A DNA stretch of 28,997 nt from M3007 sp044350425 (GCA_044350425.1 JBILHS010000074.1:1-28997), one strand, 5' to 3'. Positions 1 through 8,256 are shown, counted from the first letter of the stretch. Made by a program: numbers and translations. The notes: a model not told the origin generated them from the sequence alone.

Positions 1-1102
1 ATCCGATGTCCCCGGCTCGGAGTTCTTCTACCTGATCGCGGTTTTTTCCTTCACTTTCGAAGAGCTGAGAGAAACGTTCTACGGTGCTGTTTTCGGCATT
101 GGTGAGTTCGTCGCCCGCTTTTAAGGTACCAGAATAGACTTTGAAATAGGACACGTTGCCGACTTTGGGTTCATTCACGGTTTTAAAAATGAACACACAG
201 GGTCGAGCGCCGGCATCGCAGGGCTTGGTGCCACCGCCTTCCAGGGACGCTGCAGGGCGGTCGGCAGGGCTGGGGCAAATATCGTGGATGAAACCCATGA
301 CCCGGCCGCTTCCCATGTCCTTGAGACCTGAAACGCAGAAAAGTGGGAAAAACTGTCGGTGGGCCAGACCAATGCTCAGTCCTTTGGCCAGCTCATCTTC
401 ACTGAGTGCGCCTTCTTCGAAGAATTTTTCCATAAGGCCCTCGTCGTTCTCCGCAGCGGCCTCTACCAGGGCATTATGCAGCGCATCAGCACGACTTTTA
501 TGCTCGGCGGGGATCTCTTTTTTCTCCGGTTTTCCGCCGCCTGCAGGGAAGACATACATGACCATGCGCAGGGCATCAACAATGGCGTTGAATCCAGTTC
601 CTTGATTTACAGGAAATTGTAAGGGTAAGACCCGGGCGCCAAAACGCCGGGTTGCCTGTTCGAGCGTTGTTTCAAAATCGGCTTTTTCGTGGTCCATCTG
701 GTTGACCACAAATATGGTTGGAGTGTTATTTTTTTCGAGGTGTTCCCAGATCAGTTCAGTCCCTACTTCCACCCCACTTCGCGCATTCAACAGCATGAGC
801 GCCGTGTCGGCCACCTTCAATGCTGCAACGACCTCGCCGGAAAAGTCGTCGAGGCCAGGCGTGTCCAGGATGTTGATCTTGGTATCTTTCCAGGAGCAAT
901 GAAGCACGGACGCAAACAACGAGTGTCCCCGTTGATGTTCCAGTGGTGCATAATCGCTCTGCGTGTTGCCTTCTCCGACGTTGCCACGTCGGGCGATGGC
1001 TTTTGCTTCAAAAAGCATGGTTTCGGCAAGGGTCGTTTTGCCGCATCCGGAATGGCCGCAGAGAACGACGTTCCGGATCTTGTCAGTAGGATAAACTGCC
1101 AT
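1..1102 (-). CDS. EF-G-like translational GTPase (FusA paralogue), 3' part outside window
   Basis: N-terminal 367 residues of a translation elongation factor G-like GTPase. Reading the minus strand from the ATG at 1102-1100 gives an open frame to the window edge. It has a P-loop GHSGCGKT (residues 16-23), a switch I region with NTQSDYAPLE, a G3 motif DTPGLDDF (80-87), and NQMD (134-137) where most translational GTPases have NKMD. After the G domain an EF-G domain II-like segment begins near residue 300 (VGNVSYFKVYSGTLKAGDEL). Canonical EF-G has His after DTPG; here it is Leu, so this is probably the divergent second EF-G copy recalled from Bacteroidota genomes rather than the housekeeping fusA. 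No Shine-Dalgarno sequence is visible. The upstream side is occupied by a palindromic array. Family assignment is firm; a distinct role for the paralogue is not shown by the sequence. Confidence 0.88.
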   Translation of the reverse strand, partial: MAVYPTDKIRNVVLCGHSGCGKTTLAETMLFEAKAIARRGNVGEGNTQSDYAPLEHQRGHSLFASVLHCSWKDTKINILDTPGLDDFSGEVVAALKVADTALMLLNARSGVEVGTELIWEHLEKNNTPTIFVVNQMDHEKADFETTLEQATRRFGARVLPLQFPVNQGTGFNAIVDALRMVMYVFPAGGGKPEKKEIPAEHKSRADALHNALVEAAAENDEGLMEKFFEEGALSEDELAKGLSIGLAHRQFFPLFCVSGLKDMGSGRVMGFIHDICPSPADRPAASLEGGGTKPCDAGARPCVFIFKTVNEPKVGNVSYFKVYSGTLKAGDELTNAENSTVERFSQLFESEGKNRDQVEELRAGDIG

Positions 1103-1132
1103 AACGCAATGAACTGGTTTGGTGAACGATGG

Positions 1133-1314
1133 ACGGTACACGGTTGACGGTACACGGTTGACGGTCTACGGTGCACGGTCTACGGTGCACGGTTTACGGT
1201 GCACGGTCTACGGTGCACGGTTTACGGTGCACGGTTTACTGCACACTGGGAATCGTGTACCGTCAACCGTGCACCGTAGACCGTAAACCGTAGGCCGTCA
1301 ACCGTGTACCGTAG
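1133..1314. repeat. Heptamer array with inverted copy (ACGGTNN / ACCGTNN)
   Basis: Fifteen consecutive 7-bp units of the form ACGGTNN run from 1133 to 1237. After a 21-nt spacer, eight units of ACCGTNN (one is GCCGTCA) run from 1259 to 1314. The second block is the reverse complement of the first in word content, so the whole can fold into a long hairpin. It lies upstream of the EF-G-like gene and downstream of the truncated outer-membrane gene, both on the minus strand. It has no spacer/repeat alternation of CRISPR type. The rest of the gene-free stretch (1103-1132 and 1315-1431) shows nothing I can name. Confidence 0.9.
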
Positions 1315-1431
1315 TTTGTAAACGGGCAGAATGCATAACCAAGGAATTTATTTTGGTGAAAAAAATCTGCTTTCGGCGGTCAATTTAGGAGGGTTTTGCA
1401 ATTGATAAGCTGAAATAAGGACTTTTTTTTG

Positions 1432-1827
1432 TCATACTTTGGGATGATCTTTATCGGTTGTTGGAAATCTGTCTAAAACAGGTATTAAGGCTATTTTAGG
1501 GCACATAAAAAATGCGGACCCAATATTACAATAGTAGGGATTGTACTTAAGGAATACCGAAAGATCCTGAATGCCGCTGCGGGTGTTTTCATAGTCCAGT
1601 TCATTCAACACAGATTCGCTGGCATTTCCCTTCGTGGAGATGTAAGGAGGGCTCAGGACTGCATCAAAACGATCGCTGATACCGCAAGACGCATATAAGG
1701 ATGCACTATTCACCTTGACATCATTGAATACGGGAACGCCATTCGCATCGTTGGGGGCTAGCAGAACTTTGTCGTACTTTTCGGCAGAATAGGACAAGGC
1801 GATTACACCTTTACCCTTGCCATTCAT
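1432..1827 (-). pseudogene. Truncated outer-membrane beta-barrel-like protein remnant
   Basis: A 131-residue open frame with alternating polar/hydrophobic, aromatic-rich stretches (VIALSYSAEKYDKVLLAP, SLYASCGISDRFDAVLSPPYIS, GIQDLSVFLKYNPYYCNIG). These resemble transmembrane strands of small outer-membrane barrel proteins of the MetA-pathway/transporter type. No signal peptide precedes it: the frame continues upstream only about six codons (LVSGF) to an in-frame TAA. The barrel pattern also stops abruptly after NIGSAFFM, with a C-terminus (DRFPTTDKDHPKV) that does not look like a barrel end. I read it as an internal fragment missing both ends. Barrel identity is an inference from pattern only; it could be a small expressed ORF of unknown function. 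Confidence 0.45.
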
Positions 1828-2071
1828 AAATCCACTGACTAAAATTTAAACACGCTCTAAGCTGGAAAGACGGATCTTTTGCACGATGAGCTGTTGTTTA
1901 GGTTGATTTGTTTTAGTGAAGGCTGAATACCTATGCCAAATACTTACGGCAATGGAAGACTTTCGGTTTTCAGCAAGCTGCTTTTTGTTTAATTATTTTT
2001 AAAATCATTTTTAGAAGCTCCACAAAACCTTGTGCCCCGGGGTTGCGTATGTCTCTCAAAAACAACACCTT

Positions 2072-2629
2072 ATGCTATCACTTAAAAACACCCTGGTTTT
2101 TTGGAGCTCTTTTGTGGTGGCGGAAATGCCAGCGCAGCAATCTTTTAATATTGAATTGCAGGACGTTCAGATCACAGCAAATCGCGTAGTGCGTGGCGAC
2201 GGAGACACCTATGGTTTAGGCGATTGGAAAAGTAACTTCACGGTAGCGCTGGATGGTGCCATGCTAAAAGTGGATGGCACGATCATATTTACGGAAAAAG
2301 CCAACGACTTTACGACCATCGTGGGCGAGTATCATCGGCGGATCGCTGTCGGAGCATTAGAGCGTTGCAGGCATTGTCAGGTGTCGCTGGGGGAGACTCA
2401 GGGAAGTGTAGCGGGGCCAAATATTGGGGCGCGGGGATATCGCTGGTTCAATGGCCAGGGTTTGTTGCGACGGGCCAGCATTCAGACAGATGTTTTTGGT
2501 GAAGATGCCGGGAGTATTGGCGGGACGATTCAATTTGCTCCGATCCGGGTGCTGGTGGATTGCTTTATTGCCAGCGCTCTCCCGGAGATAGACTTGTTTC
2601 AAAACTTGGAAAGTCCGGGCACTCGATAA
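2072..2629 (+). CDS. Secreted protein of unknown function
   Basis: 185 residues from the ATG at 2072, chosen because it places a hydrophobic signal-like segment (LKNTLVFWSSFVVAEMPAQQ) at the N-terminus; the open frame extends upstream to an ATG at 2030. The mature part is predicted beta-rich, with the striking segment VVRGDGDTYGLGDWKSNF and later GSVAGPNIGARGYRWFNGQG and VFGEDAGSIGGTIQF, which read as a conserved fold. I do not recognise the family. The tail after RVLVDCF (IASALPEIDLFQNLESPGTR) looks unlike the rest, and the stop codon lies exactly where a dispersed 19-bp repeat (2628-2646) begins, so the original 3' end may have been replaced. Confidence 0.6.
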   Translation: MLSLKNTLVFWSSFVVAEMPAQQSFNIELQDVQITANRVVRGDGDTYGLGDWKSNFTVALDGAMLKVDGTIIFTEKANDFTTIVGEYHRRIAVGALERCRHCQVSLGETQGSVAGPNIGARGYRWFNGQGLLRRASIQTDVFGEDAGSIGGTIQFAPIRVLVDCFIASALPEIDLFQNLESPGTR

Positions 2630-2646
2630 AATGTCCAGTAGTCTGG
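2628..2646 (+). repeat. Dispersed repeat copy, AAAATGTCCAGTAGTCTGG
   Basis: The 19-bp sequence AAAATGTCCAGTAGTCTGG begins inside the TAA stop codon of the upstream gene. The same sequence occurs near the other end of the window in inverted (28479-28499) and direct (28572-28591) orientation, plus a core copy CCAGTAGTCTGG at 28626-28637. Confidence 0.8.
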
Positions 2647-2759
2647 CTGCGGCCCCATTAAAACAGGAATTTTGCGGGAGCAGCCAACCCATGGCAAGGA
2701 TTTTGCGTACAGAAGAATGGCTCGGTTAAACCAAAGGTTGACAACGCTGTTTTCAAAAA

Positions 2760-3440
2760 ATGTATTTCCTTCCTGCCGAACAACTGCGGCTTTACCGCAA
2801 TTTTAAGGCCATTGAAGTCAATGACTTTTTTGGGCTGATACGGTATTATGAGCAGTATGAGGATGGCATTCGGGCCCTGGATTTTCATGAGTATCTGGAC
2901 TGCACGCTGCTTTACACCCATTCGCTTTTTGAAGCCGGCGACTATGGCAAGCACCTGGTCATGTGCGATCACTTACTTGAATTGGTCATCATGCGGAACG
3001 TAGACGCGTGGGAAGGCGAAGACCTGTACCACTATTTGCTTTTCAAAAAAGCCACCGCGCTCTATTACATGCAGGAGTACCACAAATCAGAGCGTATCCT
3101 GTATGAGATTATTAAAATATACCCGGGGGACCGTTTGGCAGCGGTATTTCTGAATAAGGCGCTGTTGAAGCAGAAGCCCAGATGGCTATTTATCGCCCGG
3201 GCTGCCACGGTGGCATTTGCGCTGATGGCCGTATTGGTCATTGCCTTGGAAATTCTGGCGGTGCCCACCTTTTTTTCGGAATTGCTGCAGCCCTTTCAAT
3301 GGGCACATAACCTTCTGATCGGTTTAAGTCTGGCATGCCTTTTTGTTGGCGAAGCCTGGCATGCTTCGTACTGTTGGTTGAAAACACGCCGGTTTGTTAG
3401 CAAAGCCAGTTTTGAAAAGGGGGTTAAGTTTAAAGTTTAA
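2760..3440 (+). CDS. Two-TM protein with TPR-like soluble region, unknown function
   Basis: 226 residues. Residues 1-140 are helical and resemble tetratricopeptide-type pairs (for example YLDCTLLYTHSLFEAGDYGKHLVMCDHLL split across two helices, then YHYLLFKKATALYYMQEYHKSERIL). Two hydrophobic segments follow at about 143-167 (starting WLFIARAATVAFALMAVLV) and 187-207 (LLIGLSLACLFVGEAWH). No signal peptide is seen, so the N-terminal part is probably cytoplasmic with a C-terminal membrane hairpin. The last four codons and the stop lie inside a heptamer array (AAGTTTN), so the C-terminal residues KFKV are repeat-encoded. No enzymatic motif was found. Confidence 0.7.
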   Translation: MYFLPAEQLRLYRNFKAIEVNDFFGLIRYYEQYEDGIRALDFHEYLDCTLLYTHSLFEAGDYGKHLVMCDHLLELVIMRNVDAWEGEDLYHYLLFKKATALYYMQEYHKSERILYEIIKIYPGDRLAAVFLNKALLKQKPRWLFIARAATVAFALMAVLVIALEILAVPTFFSELLQPFQWAHNLLIGLSLACLFVGEAWHASYCWLKTRRFVSKASFEKGVKFKV

Positions 3441-3546
3441 AGTTTCAAGTGGGCAAGTTTCAAGCTCCAGGGCAGGCAATTTGGAACTTGCCCACTGGAA
3501 ACTTTTAACTTGCCCCCTTTTAACTTGAAACTTTTAACTTGTCACT
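3426..3546. repeat. Heptamer array with inverted copy (AAGTTTN)
   Basis: Units AAGTTTA, AAGTTTA, AAGTTTC, AAGTGGGC and AAGTTTC run from 3426 to 3461. From 3484 to 3546 come the complementary words (AACTTGCCCACTGG, AAACTTTT, AACTTGCCCCC, AACTTG, AAACTTTT, AACTTG). The arms can form a long imperfect hairpin between two co-directional genes. The left arm overlaps the 3' end of the upstream CDS. Confidence 0.85.
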
Positions 3547-3574
3547 TCCCCCGAAATACTGTGTGGGCTTTTGG

Positions 3575-3582
3575 TACTTTTG
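3575..3582 (+). promoter_or_regulatory. Bacteroidota -7 element TACTTTTG
   Basis: TACTTTTG matches TAnnTTTG and lies 26 bp before the lipoprotein start codon. No TTTG is found at the expected -33 distance, so support is the -7 box and position only. Confidence 0.45.
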
Positions 3583-3608
3583 CGCCGATAAAAAATAAAT
3601 CTAAGCGC

Positions 3609-4256
3609 ATGAAATATCTTCTTCTTTTACTTCCTGTATTTATTTGGCTTGAAGCATGTTCCCAGTCACCCGACAAGGATGCTGCCGTTAATCATTCGAA
3701 TTCAATTCTTACGGATACTTCTGGAAATGCTTTGGGCGATGCTCCGAATAAGGCGTTTCGATTGTTTAAATTTACGCACAAGGAAGGTGGGAAATCCATG
3801 GTGGATCTGAAGCTTCTCCGTCTTCAGGATTTGAAGGAGACCTTGGTGTCTACCATCGCCGTAGATGACTCCGTAAAAATTGGCGGAGGCCCGAAGTTCT
3901 ACTGGTCAAAGGATTCCCGCTATCTGATCACGGAGAACAATGTTCAGGACAGCGTGTACGGACGTGAAACGGTCCTTTTTGATCTGGTAAATTTTAACGT
4001 TGCTAAAAGAAAAGAAGGCAAGCTCCTGAACTTTGATCAGGTAAATGACATCGCTTTTGTGCAACGTTACAATGCGGAGCGTCAGATCATCTGCTTTTTT
4101 GATATAAAAACCCCGGACGCTGAAAATATCCGGGAGGCTTTGGTGCCTCAGGAGGGAAAATTGCCAGTCGTCATTCTCGCCCCTCTGGAGCGAAAAGCAA
4201 AGGTGAAGGTCTACACCACAGGCGGTGCAACCATGAATTTTTCGTTTATTTACTAG
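3609..4256 (+). CDS. Lipoprotein of unknown function
   Basis: 215 residues from the ATG at 3609. That start gives a typical lipoprotein signal MKYLLLLLPVFIWLEAC with the lipobox Cys at position 17; an upstream in-frame start at 3510 would lie in the repeat array and is rejected. A Ser/Asp-rich linker follows (SQSPDKDAAVNHSNS). The mature part alternates short strands (FRLFKFTHKEGGKSMVDLKLLRL, split by turns; RETVLFDLVNFNVAKR; ERQIICFFDIKTPD), suggesting a beta-propeller or WD-like fold, but there is no clear repeat. It lies 10 bp before the urocanase gene, so the two may be co-transcribed. I do not recognise the family. Confidence 0.7.
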   Translation: MKYLLLLLPVFIWLEACSQSPDKDAAVNHSNSILTDTSGNALGDAPNKAFRLFKFTHKEGGKSMVDLKLLRLQDLKETLVSTIAVDDSVKIGGGPKFYWSKDSRYLITENNVQDSVYGRETVLFDLVNFNVAKRKEGKLLNFDQVNDIAFVQRYNAERQIICFFDIKTPDAENIREALVPQEGKLPVVILAPLERKAKVKVYTTGGATMNFSFIY

Positions 4257-4266
4257 ACTTGTAATT

Positions 4267-6330
4267 ATGCAGGCTTTGTCTTCTGATTTGCAATCCGCCA
4301 TTTGTACTGGTATCCCCACTGAATTACCTCCCGCCCGACCCCTCGATCCTTCAGCAAGCCATGCCCCCCGTCGGGTGGTAGAGGGTGTATTGTCGGAAAA
4401 TGAAAAAGTGCTGGCGGTTCAAAATGCACTGCGCTATTTTCCAAAGGCCTGGCATCGGGAGTTGGCTGCCGAATTTGCAGACGAACTCCAACGGTATGGT
4501 CGCATCTACATGCACCGTTTCCGGCCGGAATATGCGATGTACGCACGTCCTGTTTCGGAATATCCGCACAGAAGCAAACAGGCAGCAGCCATCATGCTTA
4601 TGATCCAGAACAATCTGGATCCAAAGGTTGCCAAGCACCCGCACGAACTCATTACTTATGGCGGAAACGGAGCAGTGTTCCAGAACTGGGCCCAATACCT
4701 GCTCACCATGCAATACCTCTCGGAAATGACGGATCAGCAAACGCTGGTGCTGTATTCCGGACATCCAATGGGCTTGTTTCCAAGCCATGCGGACGCCCCG
4801 CGGGTGGTGGTGACCAATGGTATGATGATCCCCAATTATTCCAAAAAGGAAGACTGGAACAAATACAATGCGCTGGGGGTAACGCAATACGGGCAAATGA
4901 CGGCAGGTTCTTTCATGTACATTGGTCCACAGGGCATCGTGCATGGCACCACCATCACCCTGCTCAATGCCGGACGTAGAATGGGGCTGGGTGAATCGCT
5001 CGGAGGACGGGTGTTTATCACATCCGGCCTGGGCGGCATGAGTGGCGCGCAGGCCATCGCAGCGGTGATTACAGGTTGTATTGGTATCATTGCAGAAGTA
5101 GACGGCGAGATGGTGCAGCAACGCCTGACCGACGGGTACATCCAAAAAGAAAACGTATTCAGTAGTCTGGATACACTAATTGAACGTCTGGAGGAATGTC
5201 GCCGCGATAAAACGGCCATTACCCTGGTGTACCACGGCAATATCGTGGACCTCTGGGAGCGTTTTGCAAAAGATCAAATCACCGTAGAACTTGGCTCAGA
5301 CCAGACCTCTTGCCACAATATCCACGACATGGGGTATTGCCCCGTGGGTTATACATTTGAGCAAGCCAAACAACTGCTGGTCCGGGATAAGGAAAAGTTT
5401 ATGGAAGCCGTACGATCCACTTTGCGCCGACATGTGGTAGCCATCATCACGATGACGGAACTTGGCATGTATTTTTGGGATTACGGCAATGCTTTCCTGA
5501 AGGAGGCTGGAGAAGCCGGGGCAGACGTCTTTGCCTCCCATTCGAAGGAACTCTGCAATGCGACCCCTTTCAGGTATCCTTCTTATGTGGAAGATATCAT
5601 GGGACCCATGTGTTTTGATTACGGTTTTGGCCCCTTCCGCTGGGTATGTTGCTCCGGCGAAATAGCGGATCTGGAAAAAACAGACCTGATCGCTGCCCAT
5701 ATTTTGGAAACCATGCTTTCCGAAGCGCCGGAGGAGATCAAGGGTCAGATCCGGGACAACCTGAACTGGATCCGGGAGGCGAAAGTCAACTTGCCGGTGG
5801 TCGGCTCCATGTCACGCATTTTATATGCTGATTCAGAAGGCCGTATGCGGATCTCTAAAGCATTTAACGATGCCATTGCTCAGGGTGAATTAAGTGGCCC
5901 GGTAGTTTTGGGCCGCGATCACCATGATGTAAGTGGCACGGATTCTCCGTTCCGTGAAACGGCCAATATTTATGATGGTTCCCGCTTTACGGCAGACATG
6001 GCCGTACAGAATGTGATCGGCGATTCGTTCCGGGGCGCTACCTGGGTGAGCCTGCACAATGGCGGCGGCGTAGGCTGGGGCGAGGTGATCAACGGCGGAT
6101 TTGGAATGGTGCTGGACGGATCGCCGGATTCGGAGCGCAGACTAAAATCCATGCTTTTCTGGGATGTTAACAACGGCATCAGCCGTAGGGCCTGGGCGCG
6201 TAATCCGCACGCGATCAGCACTTTGCAGCGAACCATGGAAGCTTATCCTGAACTCAAGGTAACGGTGCCGTTTTTGGCAGAGGAGGGGTTGGTGCGCGAG
6301 GCGGTGATAGCGGGTGCTATTTCGGAATGA
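4267..6330 (+). CDS. hutU: Urocanate hydratase (urocanase), long UROC1-like form
   Basis: 687 residues. Urocanate hydratase converts urocanate to imidazolone propionate in histidine degradation, with tightly bound NAD+. Signature segments are unmistakable: VTYGGNG-type motif (LITYGGNGAVFQNWAQYLLT), YSGHPMGLFPSH, MTAGSFMYIGPQGIVHGT, the NAD-binding GLGGMSGAQ near residue 254, GSDQTSCHN, and GPFRWVCCSG near 460. Late segments DHHDVSGTDSPFRET and LHNGGGVGWGEVINGG are nearly identical to those I recall from human UROC1. Length fits the eukaryotic-like form (about 670-690 aa) rather than the 550-560 aa bacterial HutU. The catalytic cysteine is probably the one in MCFDYGFGPFRW, with two extra residues before GPFRW compared with the short form. 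No hutH, hutI or other histidine-degradation gene is adjacent. Confidence 0.95.
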   Translation: MQALSSDLQSAICTGIPTELPPARPLDPSASHAPRRVVEGVLSENEKVLAVQNALRYFPKAWHRELAAEFADELQRYGRIYMHRFRPEYAMYARPVSEYPHRSKQAAAIMLMIQNNLDPKVAKHPHELITYGGNGAVFQNWAQYLLTMQYLSEMTDQQTLVLYSGHPMGLFPSHADAPRVVVTNGMMIPNYSKKEDWNKYNALGVTQYGQMTAGSFMYIGPQGIVHGTTITLLNAGRRMGLGESLGGRVFITSGLGGMSGAQAIAAVITGCIGIIAEVDGEMVQQRLTDGYIQKENVFSSLDTLIERLEECRRDKTAITLVYHGNIVDLWERFAKDQITVELGSDQTSCHNIHDMGYCPVGYTFEQAKQLLVRDKEKFMEAVRSTLRRHVVAIITMTELGMYFWDYGNAFLKEAGEAGADVFASHSKELCNATPFRYPSYVEDIMGPMCFDYGFGPFRWVCCSGEIADLEKTDLIAAHILETMLSEAPEEIKGQIRDNLNWIREAKVNLPVVGSMSRILYADSEGRMRISKAFNDAIAQGELSGPVVLGRDHHDVSGTDSPFRETANIYDGSRFTADMAVQNVIGDSFRGATWVSLHNGGGVGWGEVINGGFGMVLDGSPDSERRLKSMLFWDVNNGISRRAWARNPHAISTLQRTMEAYPELKVTVPFLAEEGLVREAVIAGAISE

Positions 6331-6361
6331 GGGACCGAAAACTATTAATTTTTAAAATATC

Positions 6362-6394
6362 CGGCAAATTAGGAATTGAATTCCTAATTTGCCG
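6362..6394. promoter_or_regulatory. 33-bp perfect palindrome before the AAA_14 gene
   Basis: CGGCAAATTAGGAATT (6362-6377), one central G (6378), then its exact reverse complement (6379-6394). The element ends 5 bp before the ATG at 6400, where it could act as an operator or, as RNA, as a hairpin hiding the start. The start codon context repeats part of it (GGAATTCCT at 6402-6410). Confidence 0.75.
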
Positions 6395-6399
6395 CGATT

Positions 6400-7578
6400 A
6401 TGGAATTCCTCTCCCGCATTTTATCAGAAAAAATCAAGGTACTTGCCACCAAATTTCCCGTGGTGAGCGTCACTGGCCCGCGCCAATCAGGCAAGACCAC
6501 GCTGGTTCAGCACCTTTTCCCGGAGTTCACGTATTGCAACCTGGAAAACCCGGATTATCGAACCGCAGCGAGGAATTCTCCCAGAGATTTTTTGCGCCGA
6601 AACCCACGCGGGCTAATCATTGACGAGGCACAATATGTCCCTGAACTGTTTTCGTACATTCAACTCGAAGCAGACGAACAAAACCGTCCGGGAATGTTCA
6701 TACTCTGCGGCTCGCAGCATTTTTTGCTGATGGAAAAAATCAGCCAAAGTTTGGCAGGCAGGGTAGGCATTGTCAATCTTTTGCCTTTTTCGATGGAAGA
6801 AATGGTGGGTGACGGGCTTGAATTACCAAGCCTTTGGGACTTAATTTTCAAAGGAAGTTTTCCGAGGTTGTATCGAATGGGTATTGAGCCGCAAGATTTT
6901 TATCCGGCCTATATTCAGACGTATATTGAGCGGGATGCCCGACAGGTGGTGAACATCTCGAATCTGGATACTTTTCAAGCTTTCGTGCGCTTGTGCGCCG
7001 GGCGGGTTGGGCAGTTGTTTAATCAGTCAGATTTAGGAAATCTGGTCAATATTGACCAGAAAACTGTTCGTAGCTGGCTTTCCATCCTCCAAACTGGTTT
7101 TCAGGCTTTTACACTGCCTCCATATTTTCAAAACTTTGACAAGCGCACGGTCAAGACTCCAAAGTTGTATTTTTGGGATACCGGAGTGGCTTGTTCGCTT
7201 TTGGGTATTCGCAACAGCAACGAACTACTTACGCATTTCGCCCGGGGGCATTTATTCGAGAATTTTGTGGTGGTAGAGATGCTCAAATCGTATTATCACC
7301 GCGGTATTCGCCCCAACGCCTATTTTTGGCGCGACCGAAACGGTAATGAGGTTGACTTACTGTTTGATGAGGGTGGCGTATTGTACCCCATTGAAATAAA
7401 AGCCGGACAAGCTGTAAAACCCGATTTTTTTAAAGGAATGGAGGTGTTCAATGCTGTATCGGGAAACGATCCCGAACGTGCTCATTTAGTATACACCGGT
7501 GACCTGAACTACCGTCATCCAAAAGCGCATATCCATTCGTGGAATCAATTGCCCTCTCTTTCTCACCCTACATCGTAG
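6400..7578 (+). CDS. AAA_14 / DUF4143 ATP-binding protein
   Basis: 392 residues of the widespread archaeal/bacterial P-loop ATPase family with AAA_14 (N-terminal) and DUF4143 (C-terminal) domains. Walker A is GPRQSGKT (26-33) and Walker B LIIDEAQ (72-78); ILCGSQ at about 112 is the sensor-like strand. The middle region has the typical YIQTYIERDARQV and SQSLAGR segments. The C-terminus carries VDLLFDEGG...PIEIKAG, a PD-(D/E)XK-like arrangement characteristic of DUF4143. The cellular role of the family is poorly defined; members are numerous in Bacteroidota and often mobile or associated with toxin-like genes. The gene starts just after a perfect palindrome and its 3' end overlaps the convergent DUF4956 gene by 11 bp. 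Confidence 0.9.
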   Translation: MEFLSRILSEKIKVLATKFPVVSVTGPRQSGKTTLVQHLFPEFTYCNLENPDYRTAARNSPRDFLRRNPRGLIIDEAQYVPELFSYIQLEADEQNRPGMFILCGSQHFLLMEKISQSLAGRVGIVNLLPFSMEEMVGDGLELPSLWDLIFKGSFPRLYRMGIEPQDFYPAYIQTYIERDARQVVNISNLDTFQAFVRLCAGRVGQLFNQSDLGNLVNIDQKTVRSWLSILQTGFQAFTLPPYFQNFDKRTVKTPKLYFWDTGVACSLLGIRNSNELLTHFARGHLFENFVVVEMLKSYYHRGIRPNAYFWRDRNGNEVDLLFDEGGVLYPIEIKAGQAVKPDFFKGMEVFNAVSGNDPERAHLVYTGDLNYRHPKAHIHSWNQLPSLSHPTS

Positions 7579-8251
7579 GCGGGTTGAAATCATCCTCGTC
7601 AAAAAAGACATTGACCTGCTGCACGCCCGGTGATTCCCGCAGGTTTCGCACCATTTCTTCCGTTTTCTTGGTGCTTTTGAGGGTAATATGGTAGTTACTC
7701 TCGGTCAGATCCTCAAGCCCGATATTTTTTATACTCACCAGTTTTAAGGAACTGCAGTAGCGCGAAAGTGGTCTGGTCACATCATTTTGTTCGCTGGAAT
7801 GATGGATGATCTGTAGCAGAAAGTGGCGTTTTCTGGGTGCGCCAAAATTGGTAAAAGTGAGTGCGATGACCACAAATCCAGCCAAAAGCGTTCCAAGAAT
7901 GGCCAGAATATTCAGTCCCACCCCACAAGCCATCCCCAGGGCAAGTGACAGGAAAATAAACACCAGGTCCATCGTATCCCGGATGGCTGTCCGGAAACGA
8001 ATGATACTCATGGCACCTACCAGGCCAAATGCCCGGGCGATGTTATTCCCGATCACCATGATGACGATCGCTGAAATAATGCTCAGCAACACCAGGGAAT
8101 TGACAAAAGTGACAGAATAAGAAGGTCCTTTGTAAGTAAGCCGGTAAATGATACTCATTATCAGTCCACACACGAATGCAACAAGCAGGTTGGCCAGCAC
8201 ATCCGCTGTGGCAGTAGGGAAAACGGCTAGATTTTGATAGTCTGTAAACAC
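7568..8251 (-). CDS. DUF4956 family membrane protein
   Basis: 227 residues. Four hydrophobic segments lie in the N-terminal half (about 17-37, 47-67, 93-110 and 113-133), followed by a soluble C-terminal domain of about 95 residues with a ferredoxin/ACT-like look (LVSIKNIGLEDLTESNYHIT..., then VQQVNVFFDEDDFNPP). The segment FGLVGAMSIIRFRTAIRDTMD is the hallmark I associate with DUF4956. From recalled genome context, DUF4956 proteins often sit beside VTC-domain polymerases and CotH proteins, exactly as here, but their activity is not established. It is the last gene of the five-gene minus-strand run; a heptamer array separates it from the VTC gene. Confidence 0.9.
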   Translation of the reverse strand: MFTDYQNLAVFPTATADVLANLLVAFVCGLIMSIIYRLTYKGPSYSVTFVNSLVLLSIISAIVIMVIGNNIARAFGLVGAMSIIRFRTAIRDTMDLVFIFLSLALGMACGVGLNILAILGTLLAGFVVIALTFTNFGAPRKRHFLLQIIHHSSEQNDVTRPLSRYCSSLKLVSIKNIGLEDLTESNYHITLKSTKKTEEMVRNLRESPGVQQVNVFFDEDDFNPPTM

Positions 8252-8256
8252 TTATT

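Noticed and set aside
156..1147. Several plus-strand open frames at the left edge
   Set aside because: They are shadows of the minus-strand EF-G-like gene, which continues past the window edge.
1133..1314. Possible CRISPR array
   Set aside because: The units are 7 bp, contiguous and mirrored by their reverse complement; there are no 25-40-bp repeats with unique spacers and no cas genes.
4351..5145. 264-residue open frame on the minus strand
   Set aside because: It lies opposite urocanate hydratase and reads as a His/Cys-rich low-quality translation without domains.
6100..7578. Histidine-degradation operon around hutU
   Set aside because: The downstream gene is an AAA_14/DUF4143 ATPase and the upstream ones are a lipoprotein and a membrane protein; no hutH, hutI or hutG is present.
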